Shown one piece after another: positions 17,342-24,709 of a DNA stretch of 34,730 nucleotides. Where the stretch lies: NCBI GenBank assembly GCA_029861845.1, contig JAOTYM010000040.1, forward strand, positions 1 to 34,730, read 5' to 3'. Numbering within the stretch: the first letter of the stretch is position 1; the number at the start of each line of letters is the position of its first letter. The translations under genes were made by a program, and so were the position numbers. This stretch comes from Gammaproteobacteria bacterium. Lineage in GTDB: Bacteria; Pseudomonadota; Gammaproteobacteria; Acidiferrobacterales; SPGG2. The notes under the pieces are model-generated. The model was not told where the DNA came from and ran no database searches. It saw only the letters and a program-made list of their open reading frames with translations.

Positions 17342-18214
17342 TTGCTGCCACGCGTCTTCGATGAAGTGGGTCGCATTAAGCGCATACTGCTACGTCATGC
17401 TGAGCACGCCTTTGTTGACGAGGCGACAATTGCAGACCAGTGGCGGGCGCTCAACTATCTAGGTCCACCCGATTTTGCGTCCGCCTGTGCCGAGTATCAG
17501 CGCTTCACCAGCCTGATTGAAGGTTTCGGCATCACCGTCGAGTTCCTGCCGACCGATGACCGCCTTGGCCTTGATGCGATATATGTGCGCGATGCTTCTG
17601 TGATGGCGCCGGGCGGCATGGTTATTGCCAACATGGGCAAGCCCGCGCGCGCGGCAGAACCGATGGTCGCAGCCGAGTGCTTTGGGTCGCTGGGTATGCC
17701 GATCAAGGGGTCTATCAATGGTGACGGCCGACTGGAGGGTGGTGACGTCGTCTGGCTCGACGCACATACAGTCGTGGTCGCACACGGATATCGAACCAAT
17801 GCCGAAGGTATTCGGCAGTATGCGCGGTTGTTAGGTGAGAATATCGAGATGCTGGTAGCGCCGCTGCCACATTGGAAGGGCCCACAAGATGTGTTTCATC
17901 TTATGTCCATTCTTAGCCCCTTGGATGGCGACTTGGCACTTGTCTATTCACCGCTACTACCTGTGCCATTTAGAGAAGCGCTACTCGCAAGGAATATTCG
18001 GCTTGTCGAAGTCCCAACCGAGGAATTTGCAAGCCTGGGTTGTAATGTCTTAACAATAGCCCCGCGCTGTTGTGTAGTGCTCGCGGGTAATCCGCGTACG
18101 CGAGCGGCGCTTGAACGCGAGGGTGTGGAAGTGCACGAGTTCCAAGGCAAAGAGATTGCGCTAAAGGGAGGCGGTGGACCGACGTGTCTTACTCTGCCTA
18201 TCGTCCGCGATTAA
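17342..18214 (+). CDS. Dimethylarginine dimethylaminohydrolase / amidinotransferase-family enzyme
   Basis: A 290-residue guanidino-group-modifying enzyme (pentein fold). The start is TTG 17342, with GGGAG 7 nt upstream, and MLPRVFDEVGRIKRILLRH matches family starts. Catalytic features are the substrate-binding acid in YVRDAS (D84), the LEGGDVV motif (E132), the catalytic His in DVFHLMSIL (H186) and the nucleophile Cys in GGPTCLTLP (C282). Members hydrolyse methylated arginine to citrulline plus an amine, or transfer amidino groups. The length and architecture fit the DDAH branch better than arginine deiminase (about 400 residues). It overlaps by 54 bp the 3' end of the decayed dioxygenase gene on the other strand. 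Confidence 0.87.
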   Translation: MLPRVFDEVGRIKRILLRHAEHAFVDEATIADQWRALNYLGPPDFASACAEYQRFTSLIEGFGITVEFLPTDDRLGLDAIYVRDASVMAPGGMVIANMGKPARAAEPMVAAECFGSLGMPIKGSINGDGRLEGGDVVWLDAHTVVVAHGYRTNAEGIRQYARLLGENIEMLVAPLPHWKGPQDVFHLMSILSPLDGDLALVYSPLLPVPFREALLARNIRLVEVPTEEFASLGCNVLTIAPRCCVVLAGNPRTRAALEREGVEVHEFQGKEIALKGGGGPTCLTLPIVRD

Positions 18215-18445
18215 TGCGCGGCCCTTTATCTGTGTGCGGTGCATAATCCGTCGGTCCTTTGAATCGAATGCATCGCGCCGGTGCATGCTGCAACCGTTGT
18301 TCCACATGACTAAGTCCTGAAAGCGCAGCCACACGTCGTCGATAGCTGTGAATGCAGCACCGTCGATGTGGGCAAGATCTATATCACGGATTTCAGCCCC
18401 GATAGCATCAGACAATGCGATGGTATCTAACGCTTGTGTCATCAT
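18161..18445 (-). pseudogene. TauD/TfdA dioxygenase gene with large in-frame internal deletion
   Basis: The 94-residue frame joins the two ends of a TauD/TfdA 2-oxoglutarate/Fe(II) dioxygenase (normally about 280-300 residues). Residues 1-43, with TIALSDAIGAEIRDIDLAHI and DDVWLRFQ, are the family N-terminus. From residue 44, DLVMWNNGCSMHRRDAFDS, then RRIMHRTQIKG, is the C-terminus with the third iron ligand His and the 2-oxoglutarate-binding Arg region. The join is at about 18316/18317. About 190-200 residues are missing, including the HxD iron motif, so the enzyme cannot work. The reading frame is preserved across the join. Its ATG overlaps the stop of the upstream GNAT gene (ATGA), so the intact gene was translationally coupled. 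Confidence 0.85.
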
Positions 18446-19002
18446 CCGTTGCTACCAAGTCGGGGGTCATCGATTAGCGTCGTCTCCTGTTTATATGAAA
18501 CGAAGCCGATACGCTCGTATACGCTACGTGCCTTTGAGTGGTCCAAGTTACAAGTATGTACCCAGACCCGATTCGGTTTCTTATGCCATGCAGTTGTTAC
18601 CGCCCAATCGAGCAGATAAGGACCCAAACCGCGGCCGATGAATTCTGGCATGAGTCCAAAATAAGCAACTTCGATTTGGCCCTCGATTCGTCGGTCAAGT
18701 TCTACATAACCGGCAGCTACTTCTTCAACGTAAAGCACGTACACCTCGACATCGGGATGTTGGATAATAACTCTCAGTCCGTTATCCGCCATCGCTTGCC
18801 GCTCGTACCATAGCCAGGGCGCACCGACACTATTATATAAGTATCGATAGAATGACACGGTTGGGCGCTCGGCTCGTCGTATGCTGAGTCCTGCAATCGG
18901 CGGTTTCGCCGGCGAGCGCGCCGGGGGCTGCTTCATCTCCAAGTAGGTGGTGACAACTCGCAGTGGGCCGTGTCGCATAGCGACTGGCTCACTATGTGTC
19001 AT
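18442..19002 (-). CDS. GNAT-family N-acetyltransferase (186 aa)
   Basis: A cytosolic GNAT acetyltransferase. The N-terminal part has SFYRYLYNSVGAPWLWYERQ, and the acetyl-CoA-binding region is YFGLMPEFIGRGLGPYLLDW, containing the (Q/R)xxGxG/A signature as IGRGLG. It is followed by RVWVHTCNLDHSKARSVYERI. The first 40 residues are a Pro-rich extension. It overlaps the upstream ypeA-like gene by 11 bp and the TauD remnant by 4 bp, so three genes form one tightly coupled minus-strand operon. The acceptor substrate is not predictable; the original context with a TauD oxygenase suggests a small amino compound (inference). Confidence 0.85.
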   Translation of the reverse strand: MTHSEPVAMRHGPLRVVTTYLEMKQPPARSPAKPPIAGLSIRRAERPTVSFYRYLYNSVGAPWLWYERQAMADNGLRVIIQHPDVEVYVLYVEEVAAGYVELDRRIEGQIEVAYFGLMPEFIGRGLGPYLLDWAVTTAWHKKPNRVWVHTCNLDHSKARSVYERIGFVSYKQETTLIDDPRLGSNG

Positions 19003-19447
19003 GATCTTTCAGCCGACGTGACATCAGAATTCGCGGTTCTGTCTCGTAACCCACCCGTTCGTAAAACGCACGAACAGGTTCATCGTCGTCTCGAATCATT
19101 AGTTCGACTTTACGAATGCCTTGATCGGCCAACCACTTTTCGGCATGACCGACCATAGCGCGGGCGAAACCCTTTCGTTGAAACTTTGGCCCCACTGCTA
19201 GATAGTACAGCCACCCGCGGTGTCCATCGCTACCCGTCATTACCGTGGCAACTATTCTTTCGGAAGCTTCGTTTTTTTCCAGCGCACCTACTAAGAGTTC
19301 ACTGCTCGCTGTCCTGCGACATAGCCCAATGTCTTTGGCTGGGTCGTTCCAAGGCCGCAGCAAACCGCAATCATCCCAAAGTGTGACTACCTGGTCGTAG
19401 TCACTATCTTCATAGGGACGAATGTGAAGTTCGGATGTCGTGATCAT
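18992..19447 (-). CDS. ypeA: YpeA-like GNAT acetyltransferase
   Basis: A 151-residue GNAT protein closely following E. coli YpeA in its signature VTLWDDCGLLRPWNDPAKDI and in the acetyl-CoA loop LAVGPKFQRKGFARAMV (QRKGFA matches Q/RxxGxA), then RAFYERVGYE. The start at 19447 has a strong GGAGG just upstream. YpeA's physiological substrate is not well defined. It is the first gene of the GNAT-GNAT-TauD remnant operon and is divergent from the thiolase operon across 145 bp. The name rests on recognised motif similarity, not on a search. Confidence 0.82.
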   Translation of the reverse strand: MITTSELHIRPYEDSDYDQVVTLWDDCGLLRPWNDPAKDIGLCRRTASSELLVGALEKNEASERIVATVMTGSDGHRGWLYYLAVGPKFQRKGFARAMVGHAEKWLADQGIRKVELMIRDDDEPVRAFYERVGYETEPRILMSRRLKDHDT

Positions 19448-19481
19448 AGCGCCTCCGGTTTTCGCGCGCAGTTGGCGTGTC

Positions 19482-19510
19482 TTGTGATCACTTCATCCCC
19501 TAATTATACT
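19482..19510 (+). promoter_or_regulatory. Probable sigma-70 promoter of the thiolase/CoA-transferase operon
   Basis: TTGTGA (19482-19487) and TATACT (19505-19510) are separated by exactly 17 bp, giving a predicted start near 19517 and a leader of about 75 nt before the GTG at 19593. A TGATCA dyad overlaps the -35 region and recurs at 19441-19446. Confidence 0.5.
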
Positions 19511-19592
19511 TCCCTGTCAATTCCCGCAGCATATGATTTCGTAACATTATTTAGGGCATGTTGAATCGCATGCCATCCGCGGAGAACCGACC

Positions 19593-20840
19593 GTGAGAGA
19601 AGTTGTGATCATCGATGGCATTCGCACCCCGATAGGTAAATATGGTGGCGCCTTGGCCGATGTGCGGCCCGACGACCTGCTGGCACTGACATACAAGGCC
19701 CTTATGGAGCGCACCGGCGTTGATCCTAGTCTTCTGGACGACGTCTACGCCGGATGTGGTAATCAGGCGGGTGAAGATAACCGTGATGTGGCGCGAATGG
19801 CAGTTTTGTTGGCCGGTTTTCCGGTGTCGGTCCCTGGTGTCACCGTGAATCGCAATTGTTCGTCCGCGTTGGAAGCCGTCAACCAGGCCGCCAAGTCCAT
19901 TCTTGTTGGCGAGGGCGACGTATACATCGGTAGCGGTGTCGAGTGTATGAGCCGTGCCCCTTGGAGTGTGCCCAAGCCTCAGCGTGTGCCTACTATCACG
20001 GTACCGGTCATGCACGACACCACTGTAGGTTGGCGTTATAACAATCCAAAAATGGACGAGATGTATCCCATCATCAGTCTCGGTGAAACGGCGGAAAACA
20101 TCGCAGCCGAAATGAAGATAAGCCGTGAGGACCAAGATACGTTCGCACTAGAAAGCCAGCGCCGAGCCATTGCCGCCATAAACGATGGCAAGTTTGCGCA
20201 GGAAATCACCCCGGTTACCGTGCCACAACGCCGTGGGCCGGCCAAGGTTGTTGATACGGACGAGCATCCCCGCTACTCCAACAACGACGGGTGCTTTGGG
20301 CTTGCGACGAGTTTAGCTGATCTCGCCAAATTGCGACCTGCTTTTAAGCGCGATGGTACAGTTACCGCCGGCAACTCCAGTGGCATCAATGACGGCGCGG
20401 CGGCACTATTGTTAATGAGCCGCGAGAAAGCGGAAGAGCTTAAACTCAAGCCCATGGCCCGCTGGCTTGGCGCGGCCGTGGCTGGCGTGGACCCCGGGGT
20501 TATGGGCTACGGACCTGTCCCCGCCACTGGTAAACTCTTGCAGCGTCTCGATCTATCGCTCGATGACATCGGACTTATTGAGATCAATGAGGCGTTCGCC
20601 GCACAAACGCTCGGTTGTATGCGTGAGCTCGGCATACGCCACGAGATCACCAACGTCAATGGCGGTGCTATCGCCCTCGGCCATCCCACTGGTTGTTCGG
20701 GCGCGCGCATTCTTGTCACCCTGTTGCACGAGATGAAGCGCCGTGCGCCTGAAGCCAACCCCCCCTTTTACGGATTGGCAACGTTATGCGTTGGCGTGGG
20801 TATGGGGGTGAGTACCGTGGTCGAGTGGATTGGTGAGTGA
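19593..20840 (+). CDS. Thiolase (acetyl-CoA C-acyltransferase family)
   Basis: A 415-residue thiolase that joins or cleaves acyl-CoA thioesters. The start is GTG 19593, with GGAG 8 nt upstream. The acyl-accepting Cys is C89 in [16 protein letters not shown]; family members more often have CSSGL, so the Ala after SS is slightly unusual. The catalytic His is about H364 in [17 protein letters not shown], and the second Cys is C399 in [22 protein letters not shown] is also present. It is degradative (FadA/PcaF-like) in appearance. The downstream CoA-transferase is translationally coupled (TGATG), so the two act in one CoA-thioester pathway, substrate unknown. Confidence 0.92.
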   Translation: MREVVIIDGIRTPIGKYGGALADVRPDDLLALTYKALMERTGVDPSLLDDVYAGCGNQAGEDNRDVARMAVLLAGFPVSVPGVTVNRNCSSALEAVNQAAKSILVGEGDVYIGSGVECMSRAPWSVPKPQRVPTITVPVMHDTTVGWRYNNPKMDEMYPIISLGETAENIAAEMKISREDQDTFALESQRRAIAAINDGKFAQEITPVTVPQRRGPAKVVDTDEHPRYSNNDGCFGLATSLADLAKLRPAFKRDGTVTAGNSSGINDGAAALLLMSREKAEELKLKPMARWLGAAVAGVDPGVMGYGPVPATGKLLQRLDLSLDDIGLIEINEAFAAQTLGCMRELGIRHEITNVNGGAIALGHPTGCSGARILVTLLHEMKRRAPEANPPFYGLATLCVGVGMGVSTVVEWIGE

Positions 20841-22063
20841 TGCTAGTGGATCGGCCGCTTTCGGGTATCCGGGTTGTTGGCCTGGAGCAATACATGGCGG
20901 GTCCCTATTGCACCATGCTACTGGCGGATGCCGGGGCTGAGGTTATAAAGATCGAGCGACCCAAGACGGGCGATCCACGTCGGTCCATGCCACCCTTTGT
21001 AGAGAAAGACGGGGTCAAGAAGGCGGCCGGGTTCATGGGTTACAACCGTAACAAGAAAAGCCTGGCCCTAGACTTCCGCGGTAGCAAGGGTCAGGAGGTA
21101 TACAGAAGGCTCGTCACCAATGCGGATGTGGTGGTTGAGAATCTGCGTCCCGGCTCAATGGATCGGTTGGGACTGGGTTACGCGCATATAAAGACGATCA
21201 ATCCCAAGCTTGTGTACGCAATTATTTCTGGATTCGGCCGGTTGCCCGGTTACGCCGGTCCTTATAGCGACCGCCCTGCATTCGATATCGTCGCCGAAGC
21301 CATGAGCGGCATCATGCACCTCGTCGGCTTTGAAGATAAACCACCGTCGTGGACCATTTATGGCATGGCAGATATTTATTCGGGCATGGTAACCGCCTTC
21401 GGTATCATGCAGGCACTGTTTATGCGTACCCGCACCGGCGAAGGACAGCTCGTCGACTCTGCCATGTACGACAATATGCTGTCATTGAACGAAGCCATGA
21501 TCGCGCTTCATTCGGTAGCGGGCCAGTCACCACACCGCGGTCGTCCACGCAACGCCTACCCTCGCGGCGCTTATAAAGCGCGTGACGGTTATGTGGCGGT
21601 GAATGTTCCCGACGAACGAATCTGGCGTCGTTGGTGCGAAACCATGGATCGTCCAGACCTCATCGATGATGCGCGTACCAATAACGGTAGCGCGCGGGCA
21701 CAAAACCGTGATTTCCTCGACCCAATCATTGCTGAGTGGTTTGCCGGGCTCACGCGGCACGAGGCGGTCGAAAGACTGAACGATGCAGGTGTACCCACTG
21801 GCCCGGTACATACGGCCGAGGACGTATTCGCTTGTCCGCAGGTCGAGGCCCGCGGTATGTTAATGGAGATCCATGATCGCGATGTCGGCGATTATCGGTT
21901 TGCCCGCACCCCACCACACCTGTCGGCTGCCCCCGAGCCACCAACCCAGTCGGCTCCCGATCTTGGCCAACACACACGTTCAATCTTGTCTGATCTCCTG
22001 GGCTACGACGCACAACAGATCGATGCGCTTGTTACCGAGGGCGTGGTCGGGGTCGTTGATTAA
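20840..22063 (+). CDS. Class III (CaiB/BaiF) CoA-transferase
   Basis: A 407-residue family III CoA-transferase moving CoA between carboxylic acids. I start it at ATG 20840, which overlaps the thiolase stop (TGATG); an in-frame GTG lies one codon earlier. Family blocks are PLSGIRVVGLEQYMAGPYCT, LLADAGAEVIKIERPKTGD, FMGYNRNKKSLALDFRG and VVENLRPGSMDRLGLGY. The catalytic Asp is expected in GEGQLVDSAMYDNMLSL. With the thiolase it probably activates and cleaves an organic acid. The operon ends at the intrinsic terminator about 110 bp downstream. Confidence 0.93.
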   Translation: MLVDRPLSGIRVVGLEQYMAGPYCTMLLADAGAEVIKIERPKTGDPRRSMPPFVEKDGVKKAAGFMGYNRNKKSLALDFRGSKGQEVYRRLVTNADVVVENLRPGSMDRLGLGYAHIKTINPKLVYAIISGFGRLPGYAGPYSDRPAFDIVAEAMSGIMHLVGFEDKPPSWTIYGMADIYSGMVTAFGIMQALFMRTRTGEGQLVDSAMYDNMLSLNEAMIALHSVAGQSPHRGRPRNAYPRGAYKARDGYVAVNVPDERIWRRWCETMDRPDLIDDARTNNGSARAQNRDFLDPIIAEWFAGLTRHEAVERLNDAGVPTGPVHTAEDVFACPQVEARGMLMEIHDRDVGDYRFARTPPHLSAAPEPPTQSAPDLGQHTRSILSDLLGYDAQQIDALVTEGVVGVVD

Positions 22064-22170
22064 CGCGCACCACAGCCGCGACCGCGCGGTATCTGGACTG
22101 CTCTATCACCCTGACGCGGCGAGTTCAACGACTTATTTCGGATCAATCGTGGGCCGCCCATGACCGAGAC

Positions 22171-22196
22171 ATAGCGCCGGTTGAGCGCTATTTTTT
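22171..22196 (+). terminator. Rho-independent terminator after the CoA-transferase gene
   Basis: ATAGCGC (22171-22177), a 7-nt loop and GCGCTAT (22185-22191) are followed by a run of six T ending at 22196. It closes the thiolase/CoA-transferase operon and separates it from the TRAP-TAXI cluster. Confidence 0.85.
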
Positions 22197-22462
22197 GTGC
22201 CAATCGGTCAAAAAGTGGTTCATTTATGGCGTTTCTCCGGGAGAATAGGCAGAATACTGAGATTGGACCGGACGCCGCGGCCGAATTTGAACGCCTGCGG
22301 CTTGGGTGGGTCGGGCCATAAGCGCCGGGCAAAGTGCCAGGCGTCATGAACGACAGCGGAGTGTTGTTCGACTTCGACCAGCGTTCTCGGGAAAACTGGC
22401 ATGGCCAATATTCCTGGGCCGCTGGAGAGACTTACCAACGTGTTATGGAGGAGGATTCAATA
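22197..22462 (+). other. Long leader/promoter region of the TRAP-TAXI cluster, no gene seen
   Basis: About 265 bp between the terminator and the first TAXI receptor. An in-frame upstream ATG (22334) would extend the receptor by 43 residues ahead of a perfect signal peptide, so I do not use it. No convincing -35/-10 pair, sigma-54 site or riboswitch was recognised by eye. The promoter of the uptake cluster should lie here. Confidence 0.4.
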
Positions 22463-23434
22463 ATGATCTTCAAGAAACTATTCGTTGCATTGGCGGCAGC
22501 CTTCGGCCTGTCTTTGGTCGCGGTGAATGCCAGCGCCGCCGAGTTCATCACCATCGGTACTGGTGGCGTAACGGGTGTGTACTATCCCACTGGGGGCGCG
22601 ATCTGCCGACTTGTTAATAAGGGCAGGAAAGACCACGGTGTGCGCTGCTCGGTCGAATCGACGGGTGGATCCGTCTATAACCTCAACACGATCCGCGCCG
22701 GTGAGCTCGATATGGGCATTGTTCAATCCGACTGGCAGTACCATGCCTATAATGGCACCGGTAAGGACTCCTTTAAGAAGGCGGGTCCATTTAAGGACCT
22801 TCGCGCCGTGTTCTCGGTGCATGCCGAACCAGTAAGCATCATCGCCCGCAAAGACTCCGGTATTCGCCACGTGAAAGACCTCGTCGGCAAGCGGGTCAAC
22901 ATCGGTAATCCGGGTTCCGGTACCGAGGCCACTTGGAATGTCATGTGGAAGGCCATGGGCCACACCAACGCCGATCTGAAGCTGGCCTCTCAGCTCAAGT
23001 CGGCCGAAACACCGCAGGCACTTTGCGACAACAAGATCGATGCCTTCTTCTGGCTCGTCGGTAACCCGGCCGCCCTGAATAAGGAAGCGACCACTACCTG
23101 CGACGCGGTATTCGCCGAGGTCTCCGGACCTGTCATCGATAAGCTGGTGAAGGACAACCCCTTCTACCGCTATGCGATCATCCCGGGCGGCATGTATCGT
23201 GGCAACCCGAATGACATCAAGACCTTTGGTGTAGGGGCGACCTTTGTTGCGTCTACAAAAACATCGAACAAGGCGGTCTACCAAGTTGTGAAAGCGGTAT
23301 TTGATAATTTCGACGCCTTCAAGAAGTTGCATCCAGCGTTCGCCGGCTTGAAGCAAAACGAAATGATCAAGGATGCGCTTTCGGCGCCGCTACACGCTGG
23401 CGCGGAGAAGTACTATAAGGAACGCGGCTGGTAA
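22463..23434 (+). CDS. TAXI-family TRAP transporter solute receptor (first copy)
   Basis: Periplasmic solute-binding protein of the TAXI type, 323 residues. The start at ATG 22463 has GGAGGAGG 8 nt upstream. The signal peptide ends around VNASAA. The mature protein has the TAXI signature ITIGTGGVTGVYYPTGGAIC, VESTGGSVYNLNTIRAGELD and GIVQSDWQYHAYNG, plus GKRVNIGNPGSGTEATW. The intact glycine-rich binding motifs suggest normal ligand capture; TAXI receptors commonly bind carboxylates such as glutamate or 2-oxoglutarate. It is followed by a strong hairpin terminator, so receptor mRNA may be made in excess over the permease. Confidence 0.92.
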   Translation: MIFKKLFVALAAAFGLSLVAVNASAAEFITIGTGGVTGVYYPTGGAICRLVNKGRKDHGVRCSVESTGGSVYNLNTIRAGELDMGIVQSDWQYHAYNGTGKDSFKKAGPFKDLRAVFSVHAEPVSIIARKDSGIRHVKDLVGKRVNIGNPGSGTEATWNVMWKAMGHTNADLKLASQLKSAETPQALCDNKIDAFFWLVGNPAALNKEATTTCDAVFAEVSGPVIDKLVKDNPFYRYAIIPGGMYRGNPNDIKTFGVGATFVASTKTSNKAVYQVVKAVFDNFDAFKKLHPAFAGLKQNEMIKDALSAPLHAGAEKYYKERGW

Positions 23435-23448
23435 TAAACGGCTGGCAG

Positions 23449-23476
23449 GGTGGGGGAGCGTGCTCCCCCACCTTTT
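23449..23476 (+). terminator. Hairpin terminator/attenuator after the first TAXI receptor
   Basis: GGTGGGGGAGC (23449-23459) and GCTCCCCCACC (23462-23472) pair perfectly and are followed by TTTT (23473-23476). The minimal loop would be 2 nt, so the last base pair probably opens. It may act as a partial terminator or 3' stabiliser, giving higher receptor than permease expression. Confidence 0.75.
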
Positions 23477-23661
23477 CCCTTAGTTTAGTTCGGCGCTCAT
23501 CAAGAAAGGTTTTTGAAGATTCACCGTTTGCCGCGGTGGGCGGGTGTGACCGTTTAAGGGCCAGTCCATGGTTGCCGTTGACAATCGGAGACCCCCACAA
23601 ACTCGGCTAACGGGTAAAAGAACCGAACGATAGAAGGAGCGTTCCTTCCGGGGAGGCAGCG

Positions 23662-24642
23662 ATGGACAACCGTAGCATGCCGCTAGTCTTGGGTCTCGCC
23701 ATCACGTTTGCGGGTGCGGGCATATCGGCGGCCACATTCGCGGCTGAAATTATTATCGGCACCGGCAGTAGTGCGCGCGTGCATTATAGTGTTGGTCGCG
23801 CCATGTGTCGGCAGATCGAGCGAGAAACCCGGGCACTGACGTGTGAGGTGTTACGGATCGAAGGACGCGATGCCGCCGAACCACTCGCGGTCCTGTCCAA
23901 TGTGCGCAACGGCGCCATCGAAGTCGGACTGGTGCAATCCGATTGGCAATATCATGCATTTCAGGGCACCGGACCCCTCAAGTTCTTAGACATCAAGTTC
24001 GATAATCTACGATCACTCTTTTCGCTGCACGGCGAACCCTTCACGGTCATCGCCCGTCGGGATTCAGGTATCAAGTCTCTCAATGACTTGGCGGGCAAGC
24101 GCGTCAACATCGGCAATCCCGGTTCCAAGCAGCGCGTAATAATGGAAATGGTGATGAAGGCCAAGGGCTGGACGCGAGAGTCTTTTCAGCTTGTGGATGA
24201 GTTGACCGAGGCCGAGCAATCATTGGCGCTGTGTCACAATCGTGTGCAGGCGATTGTTTCAACCGTGTCGCATCCCGATCCGGCAATCGCGAAGGCCATC
24301 GAACTTTGCGATGCGGCGGTGGTGGAGGTGTCGGGGGCCGCAATCGACAGACTGATTGCCGACAACCATTTCTTCGTGGCCACGGAAGTGCCGGCGGGGG
24401 TTTACAAGCAAGACAAGCCGGTCAAGACCTTTGGGATTATCGTCACGGCTGTAAGTTCCGCCGATGCAGCAGAGGACACGACCTATGCCATCGTCAAGTC
24501 GGTTTTCGATAACCTACAGAATTTCAAGCGACTACACTCGGCGCTTGGCAATCTATTGCCGGGGCGCATGATGACGGATGGTCTATCCGCACCTACCCAT
24601 CCCGGTGCGGCGCGATATTTTCGCGAAAAGGGGATGATGTAG
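23662..24642 (+). CDS. TAXI-family receptor paralogue with diverged binding motifs
   Basis: A 326-residue paralogue of the preceding receptor. The start at ATG 23662 has GGGGAGG 5 nt upstream, and the signal peptide ends around TFAA. Shared blocks include GLVQSDWQYHAFQGTG, LHGEPFTVIARRDSGIKSL and GKRVNIGNPGS. The ligand-binding motifs differ: the first reads IGTGSSARVHYSVG where the neighbour has IGTGGVTGVYYPTG, and VESTGGSVYN is replaced by LRIEGRDAAEP. It may bind a different ligand or act as a sensor or accessory receptor. It lies 67 bp upstream of the permease and has no terminator of its own. Confidence 0.88.
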   Translation: MDNRSMPLVLGLAITFAGAGISAATFAAEIIIGTGSSARVHYSVGRAMCRQIERETRALTCEVLRIEGRDAAEPLAVLSNVRNGAIEVGLVQSDWQYHAFQGTGPLKFLDIKFDNLRSLFSLHGEPFTVIARRDSGIKSLNDLAGKRVNIGNPGSKQRVIMEMVMKAKGWTRESFQLVDELTEAEQSLALCHNRVQAIVSTVSHPDPAIAKAIELCDAAVVEVSGAAIDRLIADNHFFVATEVPAGVYKQDKPVKTFGIIVTAVSSADAAEDTTYAIVKSVFDNLQNFKRLHSALGNLLPGRMMTDGLSAPTHPGAARYFREKGMM

Positions 24643-24709
24643 CTATTCGTGTGACTCGGCCAACAAACTACCGGGGATCTAGGCCACGGTAGGATGAGTG
24701 GGAGATAAC

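Noticed and set aside
19551..20135. 194-codon minus-strand frame antisense to the thiolase
   Set aside because: A His/Thr-rich shadow of the thiolase reading frame, with no recognisable domain.
22478..23356. 292-codon minus-strand frame antisense to the first TAXI receptor
   Set aside because: Long only because of codon phase opposite a well-conserved gene; the translation resembles no protein family and has no start signals.
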